Below, in pieces: positions 7,198 to 14,692 of a DNA stretch of 49,072 nucleotides. The translations under genes and the position numbers were made by a program. The DNA is taken from positions 1 through 49,072 of the forward strand of contig JBBQBH010000019.1 of the NCBI GenBank assembly GCA_038317345.1, read 5' to 3'. The notes under the pieces were generated by a model. The model searched no databases. It was not told the origin of the DNA and saw only the letters and a program-made list of their open reading frames with translations. Position 1 is the first letter of the stretch; every line of letters starts with the position of its first letter. This DNA comes from Mayfieldus sp038317345. Its GTDB lineage: Bacteria; Actinomycetota; Thermoleophilia; Solirubrobacterales; 70-9.

Positions 7198-7922
7198 TGA
7201 GCGCCGTCGACGAGCACAGGCGCTGGCGCGCCGACCTCGCCGCCTACCTGCTCGGCTCGCTCGAGGCGGAGGAGACCGAGGCGCTGGAAATCCATTTGGA
7301 GGCGTGCGAGCGCTGCCGAGGCGAGCTGCACTGGCTGCAGCTGGCGATCGACATGATCGGGGAGTCGGTCCCGCAGCTCGAGCCGCCCCCCGGCCTGCGC
7401 TCGCGGTTGATGGCCGAGGTTCGCTCCGACGTCGCCGAGACTGCGGGTCCAGCGGGCTGGGAAGCGAGGCGTTCTGCCGTTCAACCGCGCCGCAAGTCGC
7501 CCGGCCTGTGGGGTTTCCTCTGGCGACCGGCCGCGGCGCTGACCGCGGTTGGGTTGATCGTGGCGGTCGTCGGCGGCTACGCGCTGCGCGGTGGGGGTGG
7601 TGGCGATGAGACGACGACGACGAGAACGGCCGCGCAGGGTGGCAGCGTGCACGCGACGCTGGAAAAGAGCGGTGACTCTGGCACCCTGATGCTCACCGGC
7701 CTCGAGGAGGCCCGCAGGGGCCGCGTCTACGAGGCCTGGGTGCAGAAGGGGGGTCGGACGGAGCCCTCGTCGCTGTTCGACGTGCGCCGCGACGGCAGCG
7801 CCAGCACCTCGATCCCGCATCAGCTCACCGGCGCCGACAGGGTGATGGTGACCCTCGAGCCGCAGGGCGGCAGCAAGCACCCGACCTCCTCGCCCCTGGT
7901 CACGATCTCGATGTCCGACTGA
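7197..7922 (+). CDS. membrane anti-sigma factor, ZAS domain and RskA-type C-terminal domain
   Basis: A 241-residue regulator of the adjacent sigma factor. The cytoplasmic ZAS domain carries the H33-x3-C37-x2-C40 zinc motif (HLEACERCRGEL). A single membrane segment lies at about 110-130 (AAALTAVGLIVAVVGGYALR), followed by a Gly/Thr-rich linker and an extracytoplasmic RskA-like domain with GRVYEAWVQKGG and LTGADRVMVTLEPQGGSKHP. In the family the outer domain is cleaved under a signal, releasing the sigma factor. No dedicated site protease is adjacent, although a rhomboid protease follows about 280 bp downstream. Confidence 0.88.
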   Translation: MSAVDEHRRWRADLAAYLLGSLEAEETEALEIHLEACERCRGELHWLQLAIDMIGESVPQLEPPPGLRSRLMAEVRSDVAETAGPAGWEARRSAVQPRRKSPGLWGFLWRPAAALTAVGLIVAVVGGYALRGGGGGDETTTTRTAAQGGSVHATLEKSGDSGTLMLTGLEEARRGRVYEAWVQKGGRTEPSSLFDVRRDGSASTSIPHQLTGADRVMVTLEPQGGSKHPTSSPLVTISMSD

Positions 7923-7954
7923 CGTCGCCTCAGGGGCCGCTCATGCGGCGCCGG

Positions 7955-7960
7955 TAGCCT
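7955..7960 (+). promoter_or_regulatory. -10 box TAGCCT
   Basis: TAGCCT ends 11 nt before an ATG at 7972 and matches the hexamer seen before many genes here. It is the likely promoter for the small reading frame and the rhomboid gene. Confidence 0.4.
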
Positions 7961-7971
7961 CAGCTCCCGAG

Positions 7972-8199
7972 ATGAGCAATCCCATGATCCCCGCACGCCT
8001 GGATGACGCGCCTGGCCGTCGCATCCAGCCCCCGAAGGGCGCGGTGCGAGCGCGAAGCGCGAGTTCCTCGGGCTCGCCTTTGGCACCACCAAAGGCTTCG
8101 CCAGCGCCGAAGGCGCGTACGAGCGCGAAGCGCGAGATCCTAGATCTGGTCGGCCAAGCGCGCCCCCAGTCGCACGTGGCCATGCCATCACTCATCTAA
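7972..8199 (+). CDS. possible small protein coupled to the rhomboid gene
   Basis: A 75-codon reading frame that starts 11 nt after a TAGCCT box and whose TAA overlaps the ATG of the rhomboid gene (TAATG). The product is basic and Ala/Ser/Pro-rich (PPKASPAPKARTSAKREILD) and resembles no family I recognise. Much of it is read from repeated, hairpin-forming DNA at 8046-8136. It may be a leader frame that couples translation into the rhomboid gene, which lacks its own ribosome site, or it may be chance. Confidence 0.3.
   Translation: MSNPMIPARLDDAPGRRIQPPKGAVRARSASSSGSPLAPPKASPAPKARTSAKREILDLVGQARPQSHVAMPSLI
8046..8136 (+). repeat. direct repeats flanking a hairpin
   Basis: The 17-base string CGAGCGCGAAGCGCGAG occurs at 8047-8063 and 8120-8136. 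Between them lies an 8-bp perfect stem, GCCTTTGG (8076-8083) with CCAAAGGC (8089-8096), and a 5-nt loop. The element sits just before the rhomboid gene and could be a mobile repeat or an RNA structure in its leader. Confidence 0.6.
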
Positions 8200-9014
8200 T
8201 GGCCACCTGCTACCGGCACCCCGACCGCGAGACCGGCGTCTCCTGCTCGAACTGCGGGCGTCCGATCTGCCCTGACTGCATGACCACGACGTCGGTGGGG
8301 ATGCGCTGCCCCGAGTGCGCGCGCGAGAGGACCAAGGTGCGCACCGGGACGGCCGCCTTTGGGCGCGCCGGGGCGACTTCAGCAACCACCGTCCTGATCG
8401 CCATCAACGTGATCGTGTTCCTGATCGAGGTCGGCTCCGGCAGCGGCGGTTTGAACGGGGGCGGCAACGTGATCGACAACTTCAGCGTCTTCGCGCCGAA
8501 AATCGCCGACGGCGAGTGGTACCGCGTGCTGACCGGCGGCTTCCTACATGCCGGCCTCCTGCACATCGCCTTCAACATGTACGCGCTCTACATCCTCGGG
8601 CAGCTGCTCGAGCCGGCGTTCGGAAAAGCTCGCTTCCTAGCCATGTATTTCGCGTCGCTGTTTGCAGGGTCGCTGGGTGTCGTGCTGCTCGAGCCCAGCA
8701 CGCCGGCGGTCGGAGCCTCGGGGGCAATCTTCGGCCTCTTCGCGGCAGCATTCGTGATCGCCCGGGGCCGTCGACTGGAATCGATTGCAGCTCAGCTCGG
8801 CATCCTGCTGGTGGTCAACCTGGCGCTCACCTTCGGCATCCCCGGGATCGCGATCGGCGCCCACCTTTTCGGAGCCGGGGCGGGAGTCCTCCTCGGGCTG
8901 CTGATCCTGGCCGGAGATCGGGAGATCCTCGGGCCCAACCGGGTTCCGGTCGAGGTGGCTGCGATGTCCTTACTGGGGATCGTCGCGGCGGTCGCGAGCG
9001 TGGCGCTGGCCTAG
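8199..9014 (+). CDS. rhomboid family intramembrane serine protease with N-terminal zinc ribbon
   Basis: A 271-residue membrane protease. The first 45 residues form a B-box-like zinc ribbon (CYRHPDRETGVSCSNCGRPI then CPDC and CPEC). The rhomboid domain follows with about six membrane segments: the motif GGFLHAGLLHIAFNMYALYI, catalytic Ser174 in GASGAIFG and catalytic His222 in GAHLFG, so the dyad is intact. It cleaves membrane-anchored substrates within the bilayer. No ribosome site precedes the ATG; the upstream frame ends in TAATG over it, so coupled or leaderless translation is likely. Confidence 0.93.
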   Translation: MATCYRHPDRETGVSCSNCGRPICPDCMTTTSVGMRCPECARERTKVRTGTAAFGRAGATSATTVLIAINVIVFLIEVGSGSGGLNGGGNVIDNFSVFAPKIADGEWYRVLTGGFLHAGLLHIAFNMYALYILGQLLEPAFGKARFLAMYFASLFAGSLGVVLLEPSTPAVGASGAIFGLFAAAFVIARGRRLESIAAQLGILLVVNLALTFGIPGIAIGAHLFGAGAGVLLGLLILAGDREILGPNRVPVEVAAMSLLGIVAAVASVALA

Positions 9015-9047
9015 CTCTGGGCCGGCGCCTCGTCGGTTGCGCGGTCC

Positions 9048-9959
9048 TCAAGGCCCAGCGTGGTGACCACCAAGAGAGCGCGGGGGGGTGGATGGCATCT
9101 CGACCTGGTCGGGGTGCAGCAGGCTGGCCAGCAGCTCGACTCCGTTGACCAGGCGCGGACCCGGTCGCGAAAATGATGATGCGGCGTCGACCGCCCAGAC
9201 GCCACCGAGCCCGCCTTCACCAGGGACGAGCTTGTCGAGGTGCGGCTCCGTCTGTCGGGCCGCTTCCTCGACGTAGTAACCACAGGGCATCGAAACCACA
9301 ACATCGGGGCGAATGGCTTCGAGATCTGACCACTCGACCTCGCGTGATTTCTCCCCAGGCTTCGAGAGCAGCGCTTCGCCGCCGGCGATCTCGATCATCT
9401 CCGGCACCCAGTGGCCGCCGAGGACCGGGGGGTCGAGCCACTCCAGCGCCAGCACCGTCGGGCGAGGAGCGCCGGCGACCTTCTCGCGCACGGCTGTGAG
9501 CCTCGTCTCCAGCGTGGCGCGCAGTTCGCGCCCCGCGTCGGGTACCCCGGCCGCCTGGGCAAGTCGCTCGACATCGGCGAGCACCCCGGCGAGCGTCGAG
9601 GGGTCAAGCGAGATCACGTCGGGCTTTGACGGCAGACGGTCGGCGACGGCGACCACGTCGTCGTAGGAGACCGCGCAGACTTCGCAGACAGCCTGGGTCA
9701 CGATCAGGTCGACCTCGAGCTCGGCGAGCCGCTCCTGGTCGAGCTCGTAGAGAGCCCGGCCCTCGCCGGTCACCCGCTTCACCTCGGCGTCGATCTCCCG
9801 CGCCGACAGGCCCTCGGGGATCACGGTGCGAGTCAGATGCGGCTTGCGGTGCGCGGCGGCGGGGAAGTCGCACTCGTGGGTGACGGCGACGACGCTGTCG
9901 CCCAGCCCGAGGGCGAATAGCATCTCGGTGGAGGAGGGAACCAGGCTCGCAATACGCAC
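9048..9959 (-). CDS. cobalamin-binding / periplasmic-binding-fold protein (BtuF-like)
   Basis: A 303-residue protein of the PF01497 fold. It starts MRIASLVPSSTEMLFALGLG, the family's characteristic start, followed by VAVTHECDFP, VDLIVTQAVCEVCAVSYDDV and AIRPDVVVSMPCGYY. There is no signal peptide or lipobox, so it belongs to the soluble branch usually labelled cobalamin-binding protein rather than a transporter's external receptor; no BtuCD genes are adjacent. GTG 9959 is chosen because it gives the family's exact N-terminus. It has no ribosome site and lies only 12 bp from the divergent pterin dehydratase start. Confidence 0.8.
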   Translation of the reverse strand: MRIASLVPSSTEMLFALGLGDSVVAVTHECDFPAAAHRKPHLTRTVIPEGLSAREIDAEVKRVTGEGRALYELDQERLAELEVDLIVTQAVCEVCAVSYDDVVAVADRLPSKPDVISLDPSTLAGVLADVERLAQAAGVPDAGRELRATLETRLTAVREKVAGAPRPTVLALEWLDPPVLGGHWVPEMIEIAGGEALLSKPGEKSREVEWSDLEAIRPDVVVSMPCGYYVEEAARQTEPHLDKLVPGEGGLGGVWAVDAASSFSRPGPRLVNGVELLASLLHPDQVEMPSTPPRSLGGHHAGP

Positions 9960-9971
9960 GAGGAGGTCACT

Positions 9972-10250
9972 ATGGCACTTCTTTCAGACTCGGAGATCGA
10001 GGAGCGACTGGCCGGCTTGGACGGCTGGAAACGCGAGGGCGACGCGATCACCAAGACCTTCGAGAACGGCGATTTCGTCGGCTCGGTCAGGTTCGTCGAC
10101 AGCCTCGTCGAGCCGGCCGAGGGCATGGGTCACCATCCGGACCTCGAACTGTCATGGGACAAGGTCAAGGTGACGATCACAAACCACGCCGAGGGTGGCC
10201 TGACCGCAAACGACTTCGAGCTGGCCGGGAAGATCGACGCGCTCGCGTAG
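9972..10250 (+). CDS. 4a-hydroxytetrahydrobiopterin dehydratase (pterin-4a-carbinolamine dehydratase)
   Basis: A 92-residue enzyme of the PCD/DCoH family, which dehydrates 4a-hydroxytetrahydropterin to recycle the cofactor of aromatic amino acid hydroxylases. The diagnostic block GHHPDLELSWDKVKVTITNH is present, with the paired histidines of the active site and GGLTANDFELAGKID after it. GAGGAGG lies 6 nt before the ATG. No phenylalanine hydroxylase is in the window. It diverges from the cobalamin-binding protein gene with a 12-bp gap. Confidence 0.92.
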   Translation: MALLSDSEIEERLAGLDGWKREGDAITKTFENGDFVGSVRFVDSLVEPAEGMGHHPDLELSWDKVKVTITNHAEGGLTANDFELAGKIDALA

Positions 10251-10255
10251 CCGCA

Positions 10256-10283
10256 CGGCCGGCTGCTAACTTGATGCCGGCCG
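10256..10283 (+). terminator. hairpin after the pterin dehydratase gene
   Basis: Perfect 8-bp stem CGGCCGGC/GCCGGCCG with a 12-nt loop (TGCTAACTTGAT), 5 nt past the stop at 10250. It lacks a T tract, so its terminator role is inferred from position. Confidence 0.5.
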
Positions 10284-10363
10284 GCGATGGCAGAAGACGA
10301 CGACCGTCCGCGAAGTACGCAGCTGCATAGACGCCCGCCCGAGGCCCGCACGGGAGGACACCG

Positions 10364-11689
10364 ATGACCGTCATCCTCCTCGTGCTGCTGCTCCTGCTGG
10401 TCGTCCTCAACGGGCTCTTCGTCGCGGCTGAGATCGGTCTGGTCCGCTCGCGCAAGTCGCGATTGGAGACGATGGCGAAGGAAGGTCAGCGCGGCGCCGA
10501 GCAGGCGCTCGACCAGGTCGAGCACCTCTCCGAATACATCGCCGCCTGCCAGGTCGGCATCACCCTGTGCTCGATCGGGATCGGCTTCCTCGGCGAGCCC
10601 TCGCTGGCAAAGCTGCTGGAACCCGTCTTCGGAGGCTCCTCGGACGCGGCCGCCGCGGCGATTGCGGTGGCGCTGGCTTTCCTGTTCGTCACCTCGATCC
10701 ACATCTCGCTCGGCGAGTTGGTGCCGAAACTGCTCGCGATTGCCCACACCGAGAGCGCGGCACGGCGTCTTGCCCGTCCTCTGGGCGTGTTTCGGACGAT
10801 CAGCGCTCCCTTCGCGGTCGCCCTCACCGCGTTCGCCACCTGGATCGTCCGCCTGTTCGGGGTGCGTGCAGACTCGCTGGGCCAGGAGGCGACCTCGGAG
10901 GAGGACATCAAGGTGCTGATCGCCCAATCCTCGCGCTCGCAGACGGGGGGCTCGCTCGACCCCGGGGAAGCGGGGATGCTGGATGGCGTCTTTCACCTCC
11001 ACGAGCAGGAGGCGCGCGAGGTGATGACGCCGATCCCGGCGGTGGTCACCGTCGATGCCTCGGAGACCGTCGAGAGGGCGCTGCGCCGCTGCGTCACGTC
11101 GGGACACACTCGTCTGGTCGTCACCGAGGACGACAACCCGGATCGCATCAAGGGCATCGTCCACAACAACAGGCTCGCCCGCCTCTACATGGACGAGGGG
11201 CCAGAAGCTCCGATCGAGTCGGTCGTGCGCGACGCGCTGATCGTCCCCGAGACCAGACCCCTGGACGACCTGCTCCAGGATCTGCAGCGACAACGGGCCT
11301 CGATCGCGGTGGTGGTCGACGAGTACGGAAGGACGGTCGGCATCGTCACCGTCGAGGACATCCTCGAGGAAGTCGTGGGGGAGATCGAGGACGAGACCGA
11401 CTCGCGGGCCGGCGACCTGCGCCAGCTCAGCAACGGCGAGTGGTTCGTTCGCGGTCACGTGTCGCTGGGCGATCTGGAGGACGCCGGGATCGAGCTGCCG
11501 GTCGACACCGACGCTTACAACTCGATCGGCGGTTACGTGTTCGCGGAGCTCGGCCGGCTGCCGAAGCGCGGTGACTCGATCACCGCGGACGGTTACAGGA
11601 TCAGGGTCGAATCCGTACGTGAGAACCGCATCGAGGCGGTGCGGATCAGGGGGGTCGAAGGCAGGAGGCAGACAGCGGGAAAGGGCTAG
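10364..11689 (+). CDS. hemolysin-family / CNNM membrane protein with CBS pair and CorC_HlyC domain
   Basis: A 441-residue protein. Residues 1-190 form the DUF21/CNNM membrane domain (VILLVLLLLLVVLNGLFVAA, CQVGITLCSIGIGFLGEPSL, SIHISLGELVPKLLAI). A CBS pair follows around 210-335 (REVMTPIPAVVTVDASETVE; SIAVVVDEYGRTVGIVTVED), and a CorC_HlyC domain closes the protein (NSIGGYVFAELGRLPKRGDS). Homologues are linked to Mg2+/Co2+ handling; the name hemolysin is historical. GGAGG lies 8 nt before the ATG. It appears monocistronic. Confidence 0.92.
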   Translation: MTVILLVLLLLLVVLNGLFVAAEIGLVRSRKSRLETMAKEGQRGAEQALDQVEHLSEYIAACQVGITLCSIGIGFLGEPSLAKLLEPVFGGSSDAAAAAIAVALAFLFVTSIHISLGELVPKLLAIAHTESAARRLARPLGVFRTISAPFAVALTAFATWIVRLFGVRADSLGQEATSEEDIKVLIAQSSRSQTGGSLDPGEAGMLDGVFHLHEQEAREVMTPIPAVVTVDASETVERALRRCVTSGHTRLVVTEDDNPDRIKGIVHNNRLARLYMDEGPEAPIESVVRDALIVPETRPLDDLLQDLQRQRASIAVVVDEYGRTVGIVTVEDILEEVVGEIEDETDSRAGDLRQLSNGEWFVRGHVSLGDLEDAGIELPVDTDAYNSIGGYVFAELGRLPKRGDSITADGYRIRVESVRENRIEAVRIRGVEGRRQTAGKG

Positions 11690-11724
11690 GTCCAGGAGTT
11701 TTGCGTTCTGTCCGTTTCCGTGCC

Positions 11725-11730
11725 TAGCCT
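11725..11730 (+). promoter_or_regulatory. -10 box TAGCCT
   Basis: TAGCCT lies 36 nt before the ATG at 11767, which has its own GGAGG. It is one of several near-identical hexamers before genes in this window. Confidence 0.4.
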
Positions 11731-11766
11731 GCCGTTCCGACCCGACCTTCCACTCCCGGAGGCACC

Positions 11767-12012
11767 ATGTGGGTCGTGCGGATGACCGATAAGCAGCTTG
11801 AGGTATTGAGGGCGTTGCTGCGCTCCGAGCAGCATCTGGGCCCCGCCCTGCAGGGCGCATTGGAGGGGCTGGACCTTGCCCGCTGGGATGAGCTCCCGGA
11901 AGCCGAGCTGCCCTGGGAAGAGGTCGCGGAAGTTGCACGCCTCCAGGGCATCTCGGAGGCAGACGTGATCTGGGACCTCAGCGGCCGCCGGCGCCGCAAC
12001 GCCGCCGCGTAA
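11767..12012 (+). CDS. small hypothetical protein
   Basis: An 81-residue acidic protein with a basic tail (SGRRRRNAAA), predicted to be mostly helical: MTDKQLEVLRALLRSEQHLG then LPWEEVAEVARLQGISEADV. I do not recognise a family. GGAGG lies 4 nt before the ATG and a TAGCCT box stands 36 nt upstream, so it is likely expressed. The LEVLRALL and VAEVARLQGIS segments hint at a helix-turn-helix-like fold but no DNA-binding claim is made. It is convergent with the antiporter gene. Confidence 0.7.
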   Translation: MWVVRMTDKQLEVLRALLRSEQHLGPALQGALEGLDLARWDELPEAELPWEEVAEVARLQGISEADVIWDLSGRRRRNAAA

Positions 12013-12024
12013 AGCGCGGCCTGG

Positions 12025-13609
12025 CTAAATCTCCAGTCGCGAGTCCTCTAGATCCAAGTCGCGCTCGACGCGCGTCATCACGTCGTTGGAAATCTCGCCG
12101 TTGTTTCGCATCTCGACGACCGCCTGCCGCTGGGCGTTGAACAGCTCGCGGGACAGCCGCTGGTAGGCGAGCGGCCGATCCTCGATGCCTTCGGAGTCAT
12201 CGCCGTCACGCCGGGCGTTGAAGCGGCGCTGGCGGTATTCGTACAACCGCCTCACGCGTTCGATCGTGTCCTCGCGGGTCCAGTCTTCGCCGGCCAGCTC
12301 ATCGAGTCGTTCGAGAGCCGCCGAAGCCGCGCGGAGCCGCGCCTGCACCTCCTCTTCTGCCTCCTCTTGCCTGTCGTCGGAAACGCGCAGACGATGCAGC
12401 AGCCACGGCAGCGTCAGGCCCTGGACAACGAGGGTGAAAAGGATCACCGAAAAGGCCAGGAGATGATCAGATTGCGGTGCGGGAATGGCTCGCCGGCGTC
12501 GGTGTGCAGGGGCAGTGCAAGCGCCGCGGCCAGCGGACAGCTCCCCGCATCCCCGCCCAGGCGGCAATCTGGCGCGGCCGCCAGCCGACCCGGCGGGCTC
12601 GCTGCTGGGGGCGCCTGTCCAGTGCCCTGACCAGGTAGGGCGTCGTGTTGGACCAGATCAGGCGCACGCCGACGACCGTGGCGCAGATCGCCGCCGCGTA
12701 GCCGACCATGGTCATCGCGGAGATTCCCCCCAGGTCCCCGACCACGACCGGGAGCTGGAGGCCGATCAACACGAAGAGGACCGCGTTGAGAAGGAACTGG
12801 AGCAGCTCCCAGACAGGGCGCCCCTGCAGGCGCTGGGTCACGGAGGCGATCTCGGGCGCCTTCCAGCCCAGGTAGATCCCTGCCGTGACGGCGGCGAGCA
12901 CCCCCGAGACGCCGATCGCCTCGGCGGGGAGATAGGCGGCGTAGCCGGTCGCGAGCGAGATCGTGATCTCCACCGGCGTGTCCTCGATCCGGCGGCGGAT
13001 CTCGGCGATCGCGCCCCCTACCAGCAGGCCGATCGCGATTCCCCCGATTACCGCGAGCACGAAGTCGAGCCCCCCCGACCAGATCGAAAAGCTGCCCCCG
13101 ACCACGGCGGCGACGGCGGAGCGGTAGATCACCAGCGCCATGCCGTCGTTGATCAGGGCCTCGCCCTCGATGATCGTGACGAGGCGGCGCGGGGCGCCGA
13201 GCCGCTTCATGATCTCGTTGGCGGCTATCGGGTCGGTGGGGGCGACGATCGCGCCGAGGGCGAAGGCCGCTCCCCATGTCATGCCGTCGATCAGGGCGTG
13301 CGCGACGAGCGCCACCCCGACGGCGGTGGCGATCACCAGTCCGACCGCGGTCATCGTGATCGGCCTCAGATTGCGGCGTAGATCGCGCAGCGAGGCGAAG
13401 AACGCGGCCGCGTAGAGCAGCGGCGGCAGGAAGATGACCAGGATCAGGTCCGGGTCGAGGGTTACGTCGGGGAGGCCGGGGACCAGCCCGATACCGAGCC
13501 CTCCGATCACCAGCACGATCGGGTAGGGGACATTGATCAGGCCCGCGATCGTGCTCAATGCCGCGATCGCGACCGCGAGCCCGAGGATCAATCCGCCGGT
13601 TTCGTTCAT
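12025..13609 (-). CDS. Na+/H+ antiporter (CPA1 family), two frameshifts
   Basis: About 525 residues when the frames are joined. The N-terminal membrane domain is intact: PYPIVLVIGGLGIGLVPGLP, PPLLYAAAFFASLRDLRRN, the ion-site motif GAIVAPTDPIAA and EGEALINDGMALVIY. Near 12535 the conserved AGMRGAV changes frame to LAAALALPLHTDAGEPFPHR, and near 12461 frame changes again to LLAFSVILFTLVVQGLTLPW and the cytoplasmic tail ending DLDLEDSRLEI. Adding one base at each site restores the family's sequence, so two one-base deletions 75 bp apart are present, either assembly errors or a recent inactivation. The transporter would exchange Na+ or K+ for protons across the inner membrane. Confidence 0.85.
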
Positions 13610-13645
13610 TCCGGCCTCGATTGTGACGGGGATGCGGTGGGGTCA

Positions 13646-13764
13646 GGCGGCGAGAACCGAGCAGCTCGGCGGACGCAGGTCGATCGGCGAAGCGAGTGCA
13701 CTGGAGTCGTGCAGGAGCGAGTCGATCGGCCGAGGACTCCGAGATGCGATGGTTCGCAGCCGCC
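13646..13764 (-). repeat. dispersed repeat, copy 2, with a different hairpin core
   Basis: Read on the minus strand it starts GGCGGCTGCGAACC, has GTCCTC, then a core with TGCAC/GTGCA around GACTCCA, CTGCGTCC, and ends GCTCGGTTCTCGC. The outer blocks match copy 1 at 5016-5114; the core differs. One end touches the stop codon of the 3-hydroxyacyl-CoA dehydrogenase gene. Confidence 0.72.
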
Positions 13765-14591
13765 TAGCCGTAGTCGTAGAAACCGGCGCCGGACTTGCGG
13801 CCCAACTTGCCGTCGCCGACCATCTCGACCATCATCCCGGGCGGCTTGTGGGCGGGCTCGTCGGAGTCGGCGTGCAGCGCGTCGCCGATCGCCTCGGCGA
13901 CGTCGAGGCCGACGAAGTCGAGAAGCGCCAGCGGTCCCATCGGGTGTCCGGCGCCCAGGGTCATGCAGGAGTCGACCTCGCCGGGCTCCATCCCGGTGCG
14001 CTCGAGCATCCGCACCGCGTCGAAGAGGTAGGGGAAGAGCAGGCGGTTGACCACGAACCCGGCCTGGTCGGGGACCTCGACCGCGGTCTTGCCGAGCGCG
14101 CCGCACCAGGCGAGCGCCCGTTCCTTGACGCCGTTGTTGACGCCATCGGGGAAGCAGAGCTCGACCAGCTTCATCCGCGGCACCGGGTTGAAGACGTGAA
14201 GGCCGAAGAATCGGTCAGCGTGGCCGCTGCGCTTGCCGATCTCGCCGACCGAGAGCGAGGATGTCGTCGTCGCCAGGTCGGCATCCGGGGCCGACGCGCC
14301 GACCGTGGAGAGCAGCTCGCCCTTCACCTCCAGGTCCTCGATCACCGCCTCGACCACGACGTCGCAATCGGCGAGGTCGGCGGGATCGGTGGTCACCTTG
14401 AGGCGGCTCGAGTCGGCACCCTCGATCTTCGCGCAGGCCGCCGTCGCCTTCTCCTCGGCCCGCCACGCCGATGCGTCGCTGCGGGCCAGCAGCAACGTCT
14501 TTCCGGTCGCGGTCGCGGTCGCCGCCAGGCCGGTGGCGATTGTTCCGCTCCCCGCGATCGCTGGATGCTTGTACCCCTCCGAGGCGTTCAC
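13764..14591 (-). CDS. 3-hydroxyacyl-CoA (3-hydroxybutyryl-CoA) dehydrogenase
   Basis: A 275-residue NAD-dependent enzyme that oxidises 3-hydroxyacyl-CoA to 3-oxoacyl-CoA in beta-oxidation or butyrate-type metabolism. The Rossmann motif is GSGTIATGLA near residue 14, a variant of GxGxxG. The catalytic His/Glu region is seen as FFGLHVFNPVPRMKLVEL, followed by DQAGFVVNRLLFPYLFDAVR and the C-terminal GHPMGPLALLDFVGLD. The GTG start at 14591 gives the expected N-terminus. It diverges from the MMPL gene across a short region that contains a palindrome, and the thiolase gene 2.4 kb away could act on its product. Confidence 0.88.
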   Translation of the reverse strand: MNASEGYKHPAIAGSGTIATGLAATATATGKTLLLARSDASAWRAEEKATAACAKIEGADSSRLKVTTDPADLADCDVVVEAVIEDLEVKGELLSTVGASAPDADLATTTSSLSVGEIGKRSGHADRFFGLHVFNPVPRMKLVELCFPDGVNNGVKERALAWCGALGKTAVEVPDQAGFVVNRLLFPYLFDAVRMLERTGMEPGEVDSCMTLGAGHPMGPLALLDFVGLDVAEAIGDALHADSDEPAHKPPGMMVEMVGDGKLGRKSGAGFYDYG

Positions 14592-14611
14592 GCGGATGGG
14601 TTGTTATCACG

Positions 14612-14649
14612 ATCGGACAACAATCCGATGCAAGCGATTCGCTATAAGA
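14612..14649 (+). promoter_or_regulatory. palindromic operator candidate and -10 box before the MMPL gene
   Basis: ATCGGA (14612-14617) and TCCGAT (14624-14629) form a 6-6-6 inverted repeat, followed by a TATAAG -10-like box at 14644-14649. The palindrome covers the -35 zone of the MMPL promoter and the upstream region of the divergent dehydrogenase gene, a position typical of a repressor site. No regulator gene is adjacent. Confidence 0.5.
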
Positions 14650-14692
14650 GATTTGTGATCCCTTGGCAGGGCTCGAAAGAGGCAGGCTCTCG

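Noticed and set aside
7820..8195. Minus-strand frames opposite the repeat element before the rhomboid gene
   Set aside because: Formed by the repeated GC-rich element; no start signal and no family resemblance.
10130..11938. 602-codon minus-strand frame opposite the CNNM gene
   Set aside because: Antisense shadow in high-GC DNA with no family features; the plus-strand protein is clearly real.
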